This document shows positions 24,410 through 33,940 of a stretch of DNA of 60,480 nt, piece after piece. Position numbers and translations under genes: made by a program. The notes under the pieces were generated by a model. It saw nothing but the letters and a program-made list of their open reading frames with translations. It was not told the origin of the DNA and searched no databases. Each line of letters begins with the position of its first letter. Position 1 is the first letter of the stretch. The stretch lies in the NCBI GenBank assembly GCA_035760705.1, contig DASTSL010000104.1:1-60480 (forward strand), written 5' to 3'. The DNA is from Allomeiothermus sp035760705. Lineage in GTDB: Bacteria; Deinococcota; Deinococci; Deinococcales; Thermaceae.

Positions 24410-26944
24410 ATGGACGCCAACGGAACCCGCTACCACCTGCTCCTGGGCAAGCCCGACTGGGGCCGCTGCACCGACGAGGCCGGAATACCCCTCCTGGAGC
24501 CTACCCGCCCGCCCGGCCTGGCCAAGCTGGCCTGGGATAAATCGCGCTCGGAACTCACCCTCCAACCCCTGCCCTACGAGTTCAAGGCCGCCCCCAGCGA
24601 TACCCCGCCCCGCCTCGAGCAGCGCCGGGGCGCGGCCAGGGACCAGCACGGCAACTGGTATTGGATCGCCGATTCCGAGGAGGAGATCCGGGTTTTCTCG
24701 GGGAGCGGGAAAGCCGGGCATTTCTGGTCGGCGGCGGACGCCGAGCAGTGCAAGACCCAGCCCCGACCCGGCCTCTTCCACCCCCGCCCCGACCCCGCCC
24801 CGCCGGCTACCCAGCGCTACCGTGGCCTTTGCGTGAGCGAGGATCACTACCTGGTGGTGGGTCTGCTCGAGTTCCCCGGCTTCCTGGTCTTCGACCTCTA
24901 CGGCGGCGGCCCGCCGCGCGAACTCCCCTGGCCGGGGCCCGGCTTCGAGCCCTTCGAGCTAGCCCCCCGGCCCGGCGGGGGGATCTGGATCCTGGACCGC
25001 CGACACCGGGCCTTGTGGGCCCTGGATCGCAAGTTCGACCCGGTGACGATGCTCTTTAGCCCCCTCGGGCCCGCAGTTCCCCAGACCTTCCAGCCGGAGC
25101 GGGGCGAACCCCGCTACCAGATCGTTCGGCTTCAACCCGCCGCGACCTCGCTGGGGGCGCTCGAGCCGGTGGCGCTCGAGCCCTTCCGCGCCGACGAGGT
25201 GCTGGTGATGGACCAAAGCGGTGACCTCTACCGGGTGCGCTGCGGCGGGGTTCCGCTTGGCCCCTTGGCGAGCCCGCCGCTCCCCGGCATCCGGATGGGC
25301 CACGACTTCGCCTACGTGCCCCTGGCCGAGCCGGAAGCGGTGGAGGAAGGAAAGATCCTGGGCCGGGTCTACCGGGTCACGGTGGAGGGCAACCAGGCTA
25401 TCCCCTTTGACCTGCTCGAACACACGGACGGGGGGCTCGAGCTGGTGCCACTCTTCCGCTACTTCCCCATGCGGCGCTTCGGCGGCAAGGCCCTGCTGCG
25501 GGCGGGCGAGGGGGCCCACTACGACTTCGGCGAACGTTGGCTGCCGCTGGTCGAGCAGCCCCGCCCCAGCTACGAAGAAGAAGGGGTGTTCTTCACCCCG
25601 ATCCTCGACGGGAAAGCGCCGGATTGCGTTTGGCACCGCCTGATGCTGGACGCCTGCATCCCCCCCGAGACCAGGGTGCGCGTTTTTAGCCGCTGGAGCA
25701 ACCAGGAAAGCGATCTGGAAACCCCCTGGCCGGTGCTCTCGCTCCCCGACTTCCCGGCGGGGGGCTCACCGCTCGATTCGACCGGGGGGTGGGAAGAACC
25801 CCCCCTCTACCCGCGCTCGAGCGGCCCCGAGCTGCCCTTTCTGCGGCTGCCGCAGGGGTATGAGACCTGGGAACTGCTCTTCCAGCAGGCCAGGGGGCGG
25901 TACTTGCAGCTCAGGATCGAACTCCGGGGGAATGGCCGGGTCAGCCCGCGTCTGCGGGCGCTGCGGGCCTATTATCCCCGCTTCTCCTACCTGCGCTACC
26001 TCCCGGCCCTCTACCGCGAGGAGGACGCCAAACAAGGGCACTTCCTCGAGCGCTTCCTGGCTAACCCCGAGGGCCTCTTCACCACGAGAGAGGACTGGAT
26101 CGCCGACGTGCAGGTGCTCTTCGACCCCCAGACCGCCCCCGCCGAGACCCTGGAGTGGCTGGCCCGCTGGCTGGGGGTAGTGCTCGACCCCAGTTGGGAC
26201 GAGGCCAAGCGCCGTCTCTTTTTGCGCTACGCCGCGGTGTTCTTCCGCTACCGGGGCACCATGCGGGGTCTGAGCATGGCCCTGCGGCTGGCCCTGGAGG
26301 ACTGCGCCGACCAGGGCATCTTCACCGACCCCGACCTGGAGGGCACCAACGCATGGGGGGTGCGGCTCCTCGAGCAGTTTCGTACCCGTGTTCCCCCCGA
26401 CCCGCTGCCCGCTCCCAACCCGAGCGAACGTTCACTCTGGCAAGACTTCCTGGCCCGCCGCTACCGCACCCTCGAAGGCCTCAACGCCGCCTACAAACCG
26501 GCCCAGCCCTACACGAACTTCGAGCAGATCGGGCTTCCCCCCTCCGAGCCCCCCTCCGACCCGGCTAAAACCGACTGGTACCGGTTCCGCCGGACCCTGC
26601 TGCCGCTGGCCCGGACCGCCCACCGCTTCACGGTGCTGCTCCCGGTCAGGGCCGGGGAAGCTGGGGCCCAGGCCAAGAACCGAGAACGCCTCGAGCTGGC
26701 GAGACGGGTGGTGGCCATGGAGAGCCCGGCCCACACCGTCTACGACCTCAGGTTCTACTGGGCCATGTTCCGCGTGGGCGAGGCGAGATTGGGCCAGGAC
26801 ACCCGCCTCGACGAGAGCAGCAGCCGGGTGGCCGAGCTGATGCGACCGATGGTGCTGGGCCAGGATTATCTGGCTCAGGGATATCTGGCCTACCTGCAGG
26901 CTCCGGGCCGCTGGGTATCGGATCAAACCGCGTTGGAGGGCTGA
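24410..26944 (+). CDS. Phage tail protein I-type baseplate protein (Afp12-like)
   Basis: An 844-residue protein. Residues about 1-330 look like a repeated beta-blade region (RDQHGNWYWIADSEEEIRVF, YLVVGLLEFPGFLVFDLYGG, GGGIWILDRRHRALWALDRK), resembling part of a beta-propeller. The C-terminal third has the tail-protein-I signature used for this family: FSYLRYLPALYREEDAKQGH, TREDWIADVQVLFDPQTAPA, LEWLARWLGVVLDPSWDEAK and FFRYRGTMRGLSMALRLALE. It would form the outer baseplate wedge next to the J protein and carry fibre or sensor parts. The ATG is three bases after the J stop codon. Confidence 0.88.
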   Translation: MDANGTRYHLLLGKPDWGRCTDEAGIPLLEPTRPPGLAKLAWDKSRSELTLQPLPYEFKAAPSDTPPRLEQRRGAARDQHGNWYWIADSEEEIRVFSGSGKAGHFWSAADAEQCKTQPRPGLFHPRPDPAPPATQRYRGLCVSEDHYLVVGLLEFPGFLVFDLYGGGPPRELPWPGPGFEPFELAPRPGGGIWILDRRHRALWALDRKFDPVTMLFSPLGPAVPQTFQPERGEPRYQIVRLQPAATSLGALEPVALEPFRADEVLVMDQSGDLYRVRCGGVPLGPLASPPLPGIRMGHDFAYVPLAEPEAVEEGKILGRVYRVTVEGNQAIPFDLLEHTDGGLELVPLFRYFPMRRFGGKALLRAGEGAHYDFGERWLPLVEQPRPSYEEEGVFFTPILDGKAPDCVWHRLMLDACIPPETRVRVFSRWSNQESDLETPWPVLSLPDFPAGGSPLDSTGGWEEPPLYPRSSGPELPFLRLPQGYETWELLFQQARGRYLQLRIELRGNGRVSPRLRALRAYYPRFSYLRYLPALYREEDAKQGHFLERFLANPEGLFTTREDWIADVQVLFDPQTAPAETLEWLARWLGVVLDPSWDEAKRRLFLRYAAVFFRYRGTMRGLSMALRLALEDCADQGIFTDPDLEGTNAWGVRLLEQFRTRVPPDPLPAPNPSERSLWQDFLARRYRTLEGLNAAYKPAQPYTNFEQIGLPPSEPPSDPAKTDWYRFRRTLLPLARTAHRFTVLLPVRAGEAGAQAKNRERLELARRVVAMESPAHTVYDLRFYWAMFRVGEARLGQDTRLDESSSRVAELMRPMVLGQDYLAQGYLAYLQAPGRWVSDQTALEG

Positions 26945-26953
26945 GGGGTGCCG

Positions 26954-27220
26954 ATGAAAAAGCCCAGGTCAACTCCGATCCAGCGTAAACCGGTAGCGCA
27001 CGGGTCGCCCCTCATGGCGCGCAAGCGCCCCCTGCGGCCCTCGAGCGGGGGGTTCCGCCGGGTGGACACCGCCACACTCGTGCCGCTAGAAAGCCCGGTC
27101 TCTTTGTCCGAGCCGTCCGGTGCTGACACGCATCCGGAGATCCTTCGCGGCGCTCGGAACGACAACCGTTGGGTACGGGCGCCGCTCTACCGTCTACGGG
27201 GTGCTACCGGAGGTTCGTGA
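26954..27220 (+). CDS. Short ORF, possible remnant of an eCIS cargo gene
   Basis: An 88-residue frame in the 372-base gap between the tail-I and the next large gene. Its N-terminus (MKKPRSTPIQRKPVAHGSPL, then MARKRPLRPSS) is basic, proline-rich and disordered, like the leaders of eCIS cargo proteins that carry a DUF4157 loading domain. From about residue 52 the frame degenerates into low-information arginine-rich sequence (ADTHPEILRGARNDNRW), where the DNA also resembles dispersed repeats of the ATCCTTCGC-type. It may be a truncated cargo gene, a genuine small protein or chance; GAGGGG lies shortly upstream. Confidence is low. Confidence 0.35.
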   Translation: MKKPRSTPIQRKPVAHGSPLMARKRPLRPSSGGFRRVDTATLVPLESPVSLSEPSGADTHPEILRGARNDNRWVRAPLYRLRGATGGS

Positions 27221-27316
27221 GTATGCCGGGCTCGAGGGAAACCCTGTCGGGGCTATGAAAACGGCGCTCGTATCCGGTCGAGCGCTATCGGCAGTTCAGC
27301 GCTAAAGGAGGGCGGT

Positions 27317-29179
27317 GTGGCAGCGTTTACGACCAAATCACCTTTGACCCTGCCCGATCCCCACAAGCACGTCCACTACGTCAAGGGGATGGTGCTGGGG
27401 GTGGACGATTTCGAGCAGGAGTTCGCTTACCTCTCGGGCCGGGACCAGTGGCTGGCTCGAGACCTCCTGGGCTACGGCACGGTCTGCGGGCTGCAAATCA
27501 GCGTGAACGGGGTGCAGGTGGAGGTCTCACCCGGCACCGCCCTCACCCCCCAGGGTCAGTTGGTGCGGGTTCCCACCGCCCAGTGCGCCCAGCTCGACCA
27601 GTGGCTGAAGTCGGCGGAAGGCCAGAAGGCCCTGCAGGGATTTCCTGCCTCGCCGCTCGGCCCGCTCGAGCTATACGTGGTGCTCTGCTACCAGGACTGC
27701 GAGACCGACAAGGTGCCGATCCCCGGTGAGCCCTGTCGCAGCGAGGACGAGTCCATGGCCGCCTCGCGCATCAGCGATGACTTCCGCCTCGAGCTGCGGA
27801 CCCAAGCCCCCGACCAGGAAGAAGAAGAAGCCGTCCGTGACTTCGTGGCCTGGCTCTCCCAGGTCCAGATCGGCACCGGCCCCAGCACTGACCTGAAGCT
27901 CTTCCTCCAGGTCTTGCGCCAGGCCGCCCATCTGGGCTCGCCGCCCGGCTCCCCTCCGGACTACATGTACGGATCGCCCCCCGACTACGCTTGGGGTTCC
28001 CCGCCCCTACCCCTCCAAGTCAGCGAGGCCGACGCGGCGGAGTATCTGCGGATCGCCTTCCGGCTGTGGGTGACCGAATTGCGCGGCCACTGGCGCGACG
28101 CCGGGGCCGACTGCGCCGGGGCCCTGCCGGATGAGGGCTGTGTGCTCCTGGCCCGGCTGGAAGTGCCGGTACAGCCCAGCGCCACCGGCTGGTTTATCAA
28201 CGACATCCCCGCTGTAGACGAGACCCACCGGCCCTACCTGCTCTCGCTGCGGATGGTGCAGGAAGAGTTGCTGCGCTCGAGGAACTACCAGGAGCTTCGG
28301 GGCGAGGTCACCGGGCCGCTCTACGACACGCGGGTGGCGCGGATTCAGGACATCCCGGTGGCTCCGCCCGCCTCACCCCCCGCCGCAGGCGAGGTGCTCA
28401 CCCTCCAGGGGGGGCAGTGGCAGGCGGCCCCCTTGCCCGACCTCGGGGGGGATGTCAGCGGGGCCATCGGCTCCAATACCGTGGGGCGTATCCGTGGGGT
28501 GGGGGTGGAGCCGACCGCACCCGCTCCCGGCCAGTTGCTCACCGCCTTCGATGCCGGAGGAGGGCAGACCCGTTGGCGGCCCGAGGCGCTAAAGCTGCAA
28601 GGCCAACCGGTGCTCCCCCCGCCCCCGGGGGGTCTGGGAAGCACCCAGAACAACCACGTGCTGACCTTCCGGGCCGGGCAGGGCTGGCAGGCCGCGCCAC
28701 CCCCCGCACCCCAGCCTATCGGGCATTTTGTGGGGCACAACCTGGGTGACCGGGGATTGGGGATCGTGGCGGCGGGGATCATCCAACTGGGAGGACCCCG
28801 GTTCAAACCGGTCTACCCCGATGACCTACGGCTGATTGACCCCCGCACGATCTTCAACCTCGAACTGCCCGGCGCGGTCATCGTGAACTTCCAGGGGTAT
28901 CGCAACCCCAGCGGGGAGGAGTTCAAATACATCATCAAAGCCATGCCGATGCCCCGTCTCGAGACCGAGATCATCAAGAACGGCAAGCTGATCAACCCCG
29001 ACGAGGCCGCCGGTATCTTGGCCCAGGGATTTCCCCAGGAGGTCAACTTTCTGGGCTTCACCGACGAAGGGATCTGGCTCCAGGTATTCGCCGCCGGGAA
29101 ACCCCTATCGGCGCAACTCCTGCGGCGCCTGGCGCTGGTGGTGGAAGTGAGCCAGTTCCCCTTCAAACCCGAGGGGTAG
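27317..29179 (+). CDS. eCIS-cluster structural protein of unknown function (620 aa)
   Basis: The protein starts at GTG with a strong AAAGGAGGG site. Its N-terminal domain (about 15-100) reads PHKHVHYVKGMVLGVDDFEQ, FAYLSGRDQWLARDLLGYGT, CGLQISVNGVQVEVSPGTAL, and is shared in pattern with the next gene. Residues about 207-232 are a low-complexity stretch with repeated SPPDY. The second half has proline-rich linkers and possible beta-repeat segments (LTLQGGQWQAAPLPDLGG, DVSGAIGSNTVGRIRGVGVE) like those in phage tail fibres. I recall proteins with the GMVLGVDDFxQEFAY start near cyanobacterial eCIS genes. Fibre or baseplate accessory function is inferred. Confidence 0.72.
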   Translation: MAAFTTKSPLTLPDPHKHVHYVKGMVLGVDDFEQEFAYLSGRDQWLARDLLGYGTVCGLQISVNGVQVEVSPGTALTPQGQLVRVPTAQCAQLDQWLKSAEGQKALQGFPASPLGPLELYVVLCYQDCETDKVPIPGEPCRSEDESMAASRISDDFRLELRTQAPDQEEEEAVRDFVAWLSQVQIGTGPSTDLKLFLQVLRQAAHLGSPPGSPPDYMYGSPPDYAWGSPPLPLQVSEADAAEYLRIAFRLWVTELRGHWRDAGADCAGALPDEGCVLLARLEVPVQPSATGWFINDIPAVDETHRPYLLSLRMVQEELLRSRNYQELRGEVTGPLYDTRVARIQDIPVAPPASPPAAGEVLTLQGGQWQAAPLPDLGGDVSGAIGSNTVGRIRGVGVEPTAPAPGQLLTAFDAGGGQTRWRPEALKLQGQPVLPPPPGGLGSTQNNHVLTFRAGQGWQAAPPPAPQPIGHFVGHNLGDRGLGIVAAGIIQLGGPRFKPVYPDDLRLIDPRTIFNLELPGAVIVNFQGYRNPSGEEFKYIIKAMPMPRLETEIIKNGKLINPDEAAGILAQGFPQEVNFLGFTDEGIWLQVFAAGKPLSAQLLRRLALVVEVSQFPFKPEG

Positions 29180-29189
29180 AGGAGGGCAT

Positions 29190-32135
29190 ATGGCGCAGCT
29201 CAACGAAGCCCTCTTGGAGACCAAAGACTCTGGCCTGTGGTTGGTCAACTTCTTCAACGGCAAGCTCCTCTCCGCCGAGGACTTAAGCCGCGAGCAACAG
29301 GCCCGCGAACTGCTGGATCGGCGGTTGGGACAAGCGGTGGGCGAGGGGGTGGTGCGCGGGCTCGAGGTGCAGATCGCAGACGCGGCCAAGCTCCGACTGA
29401 ACGTGTTGGCGGGCTTGGCCATCAACCGCCGGGGCCGCCCCCTCTACCTCGAGGCTGATACCCGGCTCGACCTGAACCTTCCGCCCGCTCAGCCCGGCCC
29501 GGTCACCTCCTTCAAGGAATGCGACCCCCGCCCAACCCTGGGCTCGAGCCTCGACCCCGGGGTCTATCTGCTCACCCTCTACCCCGCCGAGGACGGCAAG
29601 GAACGAGCCGAGGTGAGCGGCCTGGGCAACGCGGTAGCCCCTTGCCACGTGCGCTTCATGGCCCAGGGGGTGCAGTTCCGCCTGATCCCGCTGGCGACGG
29701 CCCTGGCCGGGTATGGCAACCCGCCGGGCAATCCGAAGCTGCAAAACTGGCTGGCCTACCGCTGCTTCGGGCTGGGGGAGGCCGAATACCCGGCCAACCG
29801 CCTGCTCAACCTGACCTTTAGCACCGCCCTCCCCGCCGAGGACGGCCCCGATTACGGCCTCCTGAAGAAGCTCCGCCCCAAAGACCTCACCGACTGTGAC
29901 GTGCCCTTGGCGGTCTTGCACATCGCCCAGGGCCAGGGTTTGCGCTTCGTGGACTTGTGGGCGGTGCGCCGCAAACCCCACCGCCGCCTGAACGCCCGCT
30001 GGCAGCCCTTGTTGGGTGAACGCCGCCAGGCCGAGGGCGAGGCCATCTTTTACCAGTTTCAGGACCAGGTCGCGGCCATGCTCTCGCCCAACAAAGACTT
30101 GGGCCAAACGGTGGCCTCGAGCCTCTTCGAGTACCTGCCCCCGGTGGGCTTGCTGCCGGTGGGGGGCAACCGCTTCCAGGCCCACCAGTTCTTCAAGGAG
30201 GGCCCCAGCGCCGACGACGGGCTCGAGCCAGCGCAGGTCCGCCAGAGCGTGCAGCAGGCCCTGGCGCTCGAGCCCATCGAGGTCAAAAGCTGGATCGAAA
30301 AGAAGTTCCCGCTGATCCGGCTCTTCGCGCTGCGGGGGATCAGCCAGTACATCCTCTTCGTCCGCGACGACCGCCTCATCGCTACCCAGACCCCCAGCGA
30401 GCCCCCCACCTCGGTCGAGCCGGGGCGTTTCCTGATCGGCCTCGTAGACGAAGAGAGCCAGCCCCTCGACCCCAAAGCGGTCAAAAGGGTTTGGGCCACG
30501 GATAAAGCCGGGAAGCAGTACCTGGCCCAACCCCTCCAGGTCTCGCTCGACGATTTTGACCTGGGGAGCGTCGTGGTGCTGGGCAACCGACCCAAGAAAA
30601 CCCCGCAGAAAGCGTCTACCGGCGGGGGCAAAATCCCCCACGAATTTACCGCCTACCTCATCGAAGAGGTCCCCCCTGGAACCTACTACCTCAAAGCGCA
30701 GGCCTCGGGCTATCAGATCGCCAGCGAGATCGCTTCGCTCTCGGCGAATCAACAGGTGGAAGCCGTGCTCAGGCTCTATGCCAAAGACCCCGCGCACAAA
30801 CCGGGGGGCAGCGTCCACCTGACCCCCGGACACGAACTGGTAGACCCCAAAGGCCACCTCTACGGGCGGATCAGCTTCCCCGACAAGCACCCCATCGTTG
30901 ACCGGGAAAAGGAATTCCCCTGGAAAGACCCCGGCTACGTGGACCCCCCGCCCGACGAGCGTGAGGCCATCGAAGACCTCTTGCAGGATCAGCTCGAGCG
31001 CGACCCCGAGGCCCCTTTTACCGCCCGGGTGGACAAGCTGGCCTTTCAACCCGATTGCGACCCCGGCACGGTCAGCGAAGACCCCTACGCCTACGTGCTC
31101 ACCGAGGACGGTTCGGCCCTCGCCACCCTCCTGACCCCCAGCGCGCAAGCCCTGCCGGGTGCGGTCTCCACCAGCGCTTCGGGGGTTCCCGAGCTGAGCA
31201 GCGGGAGCTACGCCAGCGCCCTTTCACAGAGCGGGCTGGGCCAGATGGACGTGTTCGCCGGGGCCTGGGCCGGACTGGTCGCGGAGACCCTGGGCGTGAG
31301 CCCCGCGATGGCGAAGAGCCTGATCCAGGACGTGGGCACTGCCGCGACCCAGGCCAAAAACGACAAAACCTACTACGCCGGGCTCGATAAAGCCGGAGCC
31401 CAGAAGCTCAAGGACAAGGGTTTCGATAGCGACGTCAAGCTCGCCAACGCCAGCGTGCGGGAGGTGCAGGCCGCGCTCGGCGAGGGCTACTCGAGTGGTT
31501 TTGCCGCCCGCATCGTCGAGCAAGCCCGTAGCTTGGTATCGGCCAGCGCCTGGTCGTTGAGCGAGGCCGCTAATCAGGTTCGGCTGGGTCTGAGCGACGA
31601 GCAACTTGGCGAGGCCGCCCGGATGGGCCTGGACAGCCTGGGGGCACTCGAGCGGGCGCTCGAGACCGATGCGGCGGGTCTCGGGCAGAAGCTGGGCCTC
31701 TCGGGGATTTCGCTCACCCGGCTGAGGGAAAGGGTCTCGAGCCAACTGCAAACCGCCCGCGTCGCCTCGAGCGAGGAGACCCCGCTCACCGCGCTGCCCT
31801 CGCTGGATCACAACTTGGCGGCCACCCTGGTCGAAGCCGGGATCACCGGTGCGAGCACCCTGGCCGAAACCCCGGCCAAAGACCTGGCCCTCACCCTGGG
31901 GATCTCCCAGGCGGCAGCGGAAGCCATCGTCAAGGAGGCCATCACCGCCACCCTCACCCGCAAGGGCGGGCTGAGCCGGAGCGAAGCCGCCCGGCTGGTC
32001 AAAACCACCGGCGCGACCCGGCTGAGCGACCTGGCCGACCCCACCAAGGTCAAGACCGCCAGGCTTTCGGCGGACAAAGCCGCGACCATCCGGGCCATCG
32101 GCGAGCTGGCCGGTAGGGGGTGGATCGGCGGATGA
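29190..32135 (+). CDS. Large eCIS-cluster protein with C-terminal HhH-like repeats
   Basis: A 981-residue protein. The N-terminal domain (about 8-100; WLVNFFNGKLLSAEDLSREQ, LLDRRLGQAVGEGVVRGLEV) parallels that of the preceding 620-residue protein. Residues about 410-533 look like a carboxypeptidase-regulatory-type beta sandwich (GRFLIGLVDEESQPLDPKAV, IEEVPPGTYYLKAQASGYQI). From about 670 to the end it is almost wholly helical with repeated helix-hairpin-helix-like units (LDKAGAQKLKDKGFDSDVKL, LVKTTGATRLSDLADPTKVK). No enzyme motif seen. It overlaps the next gene by four bases. Whether the helical repeats bind DNA, protein or act as a ruler is open. Confidence 0.7.
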   Translation: MAQLNEALLETKDSGLWLVNFFNGKLLSAEDLSREQQARELLDRRLGQAVGEGVVRGLEVQIADAAKLRLNVLAGLAINRRGRPLYLEADTRLDLNLPPAQPGPVTSFKECDPRPTLGSSLDPGVYLLTLYPAEDGKERAEVSGLGNAVAPCHVRFMAQGVQFRLIPLATALAGYGNPPGNPKLQNWLAYRCFGLGEAEYPANRLLNLTFSTALPAEDGPDYGLLKKLRPKDLTDCDVPLAVLHIAQGQGLRFVDLWAVRRKPHRRLNARWQPLLGERRQAEGEAIFYQFQDQVAAMLSPNKDLGQTVASSLFEYLPPVGLLPVGGNRFQAHQFFKEGPSADDGLEPAQVRQSVQQALALEPIEVKSWIEKKFPLIRLFALRGISQYILFVRDDRLIATQTPSEPPTSVEPGRFLIGLVDEESQPLDPKAVKRVWATDKAGKQYLAQPLQVSLDDFDLGSVVVLGNRPKKTPQKASTGGGKIPHEFTAYLIEEVPPGTYYLKAQASGYQIASEIASLSANQQVEAVLRLYAKDPAHKPGGSVHLTPGHELVDPKGHLYGRISFPDKHPIVDREKEFPWKDPGYVDPPPDEREAIEDLLQDQLERDPEAPFTARVDKLAFQPDCDPGTVSEDPYAYVLTEDGSALATLLTPSAQALPGAVSTSASGVPELSSGSYASALSQSGLGQMDVFAGAWAGLVAETLGVSPAMAKSLIQDVGTAATQAKNDKTYYAGLDKAGAQKLKDKGFDSDVKLANASVREVQAALGEGYSSGFAARIVEQARSLVSASAWSLSEAANQVRLGLSDEQLGEAARMGLDSLGALERALETDAAGLGQKLGLSGISLTRLRERVSSQLQTARVASSEETPLTALPSLDHNLAATLVEAGITGASTLAETPAKDLALTLGISQAAAEAIVKEAITATLTRKGGLSRSEAARLVKTTGATRLSDLADPTKVKTARLSADKAATIRAIGELAGRGWIGG

Positions 32136-33931
32136 ACCGTTCTTCCATCCGTAGGCTGCGTACGGCCTCTTCGGATCGCACCCGAGCCCAGCTCGAGCTG
32201 GAGCGGCTTTTGGCAGCCACCGAACTGCATCCGCCCGGACTGAGCGCCTCGGCCATCCTCTGCGTGCGCCGGATGCGCCTGCCCCGCCCGAAACCGGGCC
32301 TCCTGCGCCCGCCCGCCGGGTGGGAACAATCGGCCCAGGAGCACCTCGAGCACCTGGCCCGCACGGCGGCCCGACCGGCCCTGGGTGCGGTTGCCCTCCA
32401 GGCCGAGGTGGTGCTCTTTGCCGATCAGGCCGAACTGCTGGCCTGTCTGGCCCTGGACTGGCTCGCGGGTGACCTGGCGAGCCGCTGGTGGTGGCCGAGC
32501 CTTTATCCGGGGCTGCAGGACCTCCCTCTGGTGGCCTGGCAGAACGTACCCGAGGCGATTCCGGCAGCTCTCGAGCACCTCACCCGGTGCGGCCAGGCCC
32601 TGGCTTTCTTGCGCCGGATCGGTTCGGATTCGGCGCGGCGTTTGCGGCGGGCCATGCAGGAACGCTACGGGTTGGGGGGGTGGCTCGAGCCCGATTGGTT
32701 ATCCCCGGAAGCTAGCCCGATCCCGAGCGCGAATCCTCCCCTCGGCAGGCCAACCCCGCCCCCCTGGCAGAACTGGCTGCCCCAAGCCCGGCTTGAAAAT
32801 CTCGAACTCGAGCCTCTGCTCCTCTGGGTGCTCGGCCTGCTGCTGCGGCGTGCACCCAGCGTGGTTCGCTCGGCGGGGTTGGCGGGAGATTTGCAGCGGT
32901 GGATCGCCGAGGAGATGCGCTCCTCTCGAGCATCCCCCCAGACCTGGCCCGATGCTCGATCCCGGCCCATCCGGCCCGAGGCCACCGATCTGCCAGCAGT
33001 ACGATCTCAGCCCGAAGATACTCCCCTCGAGCGAACCGAGCCCCCGCCCACCCCTCGGGTCGAACTTCTCCCCTGGGATTCGTCCGCGGCTGAATCCACC
33101 CGGCGAGACGGGCTCGAGCCCTTGGTGTATCCTTCAGCCACTTCGGGTTTTGAACCCCCGCTCGAGCCCTTGGCTCCCCCGGATGTCTCCGCGCCGGAAG
33201 CGGAGCCTTGGCCCCGGATCATCGAGACCGAGTACGGCGGATTGTTCTTCTTGCTGAACCTGGCCTTAGCGCTCGAGCTTTACGGCGATTTCAGCCGCCC
33301 GCTCGAGCCCGGTCTTTCGCTCTCGCCATGGGATTTGCTGGCTTTGCTGGGGCAGACCTGGAGTGGGGAGGGGCGACAATTCGACCCGCTCTGGCCGCTG
33401 CTGGCCGAACTCGCGGGCCGCACTCCCCAGGAGCCGCCCGGTGCAGGCTTCGACCCCCCCGACCAGTGGCGGCTACCGCTCGAGTGGCTGATTGCTTTCC
33501 CCGAGCCCGCAAAGTGCCGTTGGGGCGTTCGACGGGGGCGGCTCCTGGCCCAGCACCCTGGGGGTTTCTTATTGCTGGACGTACGACGAAAGGGGGATCT
33601 ATCCAGCCAGTGGGAACACGAACGGGAAGCCTATCGTTCCCTCGAGCTGGGCTGGGCTCGAGCCCCCCTAAAATCCCCCCGCGGACGGCTCGGGCGCTGG
33701 TGCGCTTGGCTCTTCCCCTACCTCGAGGCGCGTCTACAGCGGGCTTTGGGTATCGAGAACGCGGGGGCTTTGGTGGTTTGTCAACCGGCCAGAGTCTGGA
33801 TGGGGGCGAGCGATCTCGAGGTCGGTTTCTCGCTGGAAACCTACCCGCTCGAGATTCGCCTGGCCGGGCTCGACCGCGACCCCGGCTGGATACCAGCAGC
33901 GGGCCGCACCGTGCGGTTTCGCTTCGAGTAG
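32132..33931 (+). CDS. eCIS-cluster protein of unknown function upstream of the ATPase
   Basis: A 599-residue protein starting MNRSSIRRLRTASSDRTRAQ at an ATG that overlaps the previous stop (ATGA). The N-terminal half includes SAILCVRRMRLPRPKPGLL and WWWPSLYPGLQDLPLVAWQN; a proline- and serine-rich linker spans about 270-350; the C-terminal half opens with IIETEYGGLFFLLNLALALE and LYGDFSRPLEPG, a motif I associate with unnamed proteins beside AAA+ genes in other eCIS loci. No catalytic motif or signal peptide was found. Position between the HhH protein and the AAA+ ATPase suggests an assembly partner of the ATPase. Confidence 0.7.
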   Translation: MNRSSIRRLRTASSDRTRAQLELERLLAATELHPPGLSASAILCVRRMRLPRPKPGLLRPPAGWEQSAQEHLEHLARTAARPALGAVALQAEVVLFADQAELLACLALDWLAGDLASRWWWPSLYPGLQDLPLVAWQNVPEAIPAALEHLTRCGQALAFLRRIGSDSARRLRRAMQERYGLGGWLEPDWLSPEASPIPSANPPLGRPTPPPWQNWLPQARLENLELEPLLLWVLGLLLRRAPSVVRSAGLAGDLQRWIAEEMRSSRASPQTWPDARSRPIRPEATDLPAVRSQPEDTPLERTEPPPTPRVELLPWDSSAAESTRRDGLEPLVYPSATSGFEPPLEPLAPPDVSAPEAEPWPRIIETEYGGLFFLLNLALALELYGDFSRPLEPGLSLSPWDLLALLGQTWSGEGRQFDPLWPLLAELAGRTPQEPPGAGFDPPDQWRLPLEWLIAFPEPAKCRWGVRRGRLLAQHPGGFLLLDVRRKGDLSSQWEHEREAYRSLELGWARAPLKSPRGRLGRWCAWLFPYLEARLQRALGIENAGALVVCQPARVWMGASDLEVGFSLETYPLEIRLAGLDRDPGWIPAAGRTVRFRFE

Positions 33932-33940
33932 AGGAGAGGC

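Noticed and set aside
23015..24847. 610-codon minus-strand frame opposite the baseplate J gene
   Set aside because: Composition is Gly/Val/Leu/His-rich with no motif, and it overlaps a certain gene throughout.
29283..31148. 621-codon minus-strand frame opposite the 981-residue protein
   Set aside because: Shadow frame; the plus-strand frame has ribosome-binding site, overlap with its neighbour and recognisable domains.
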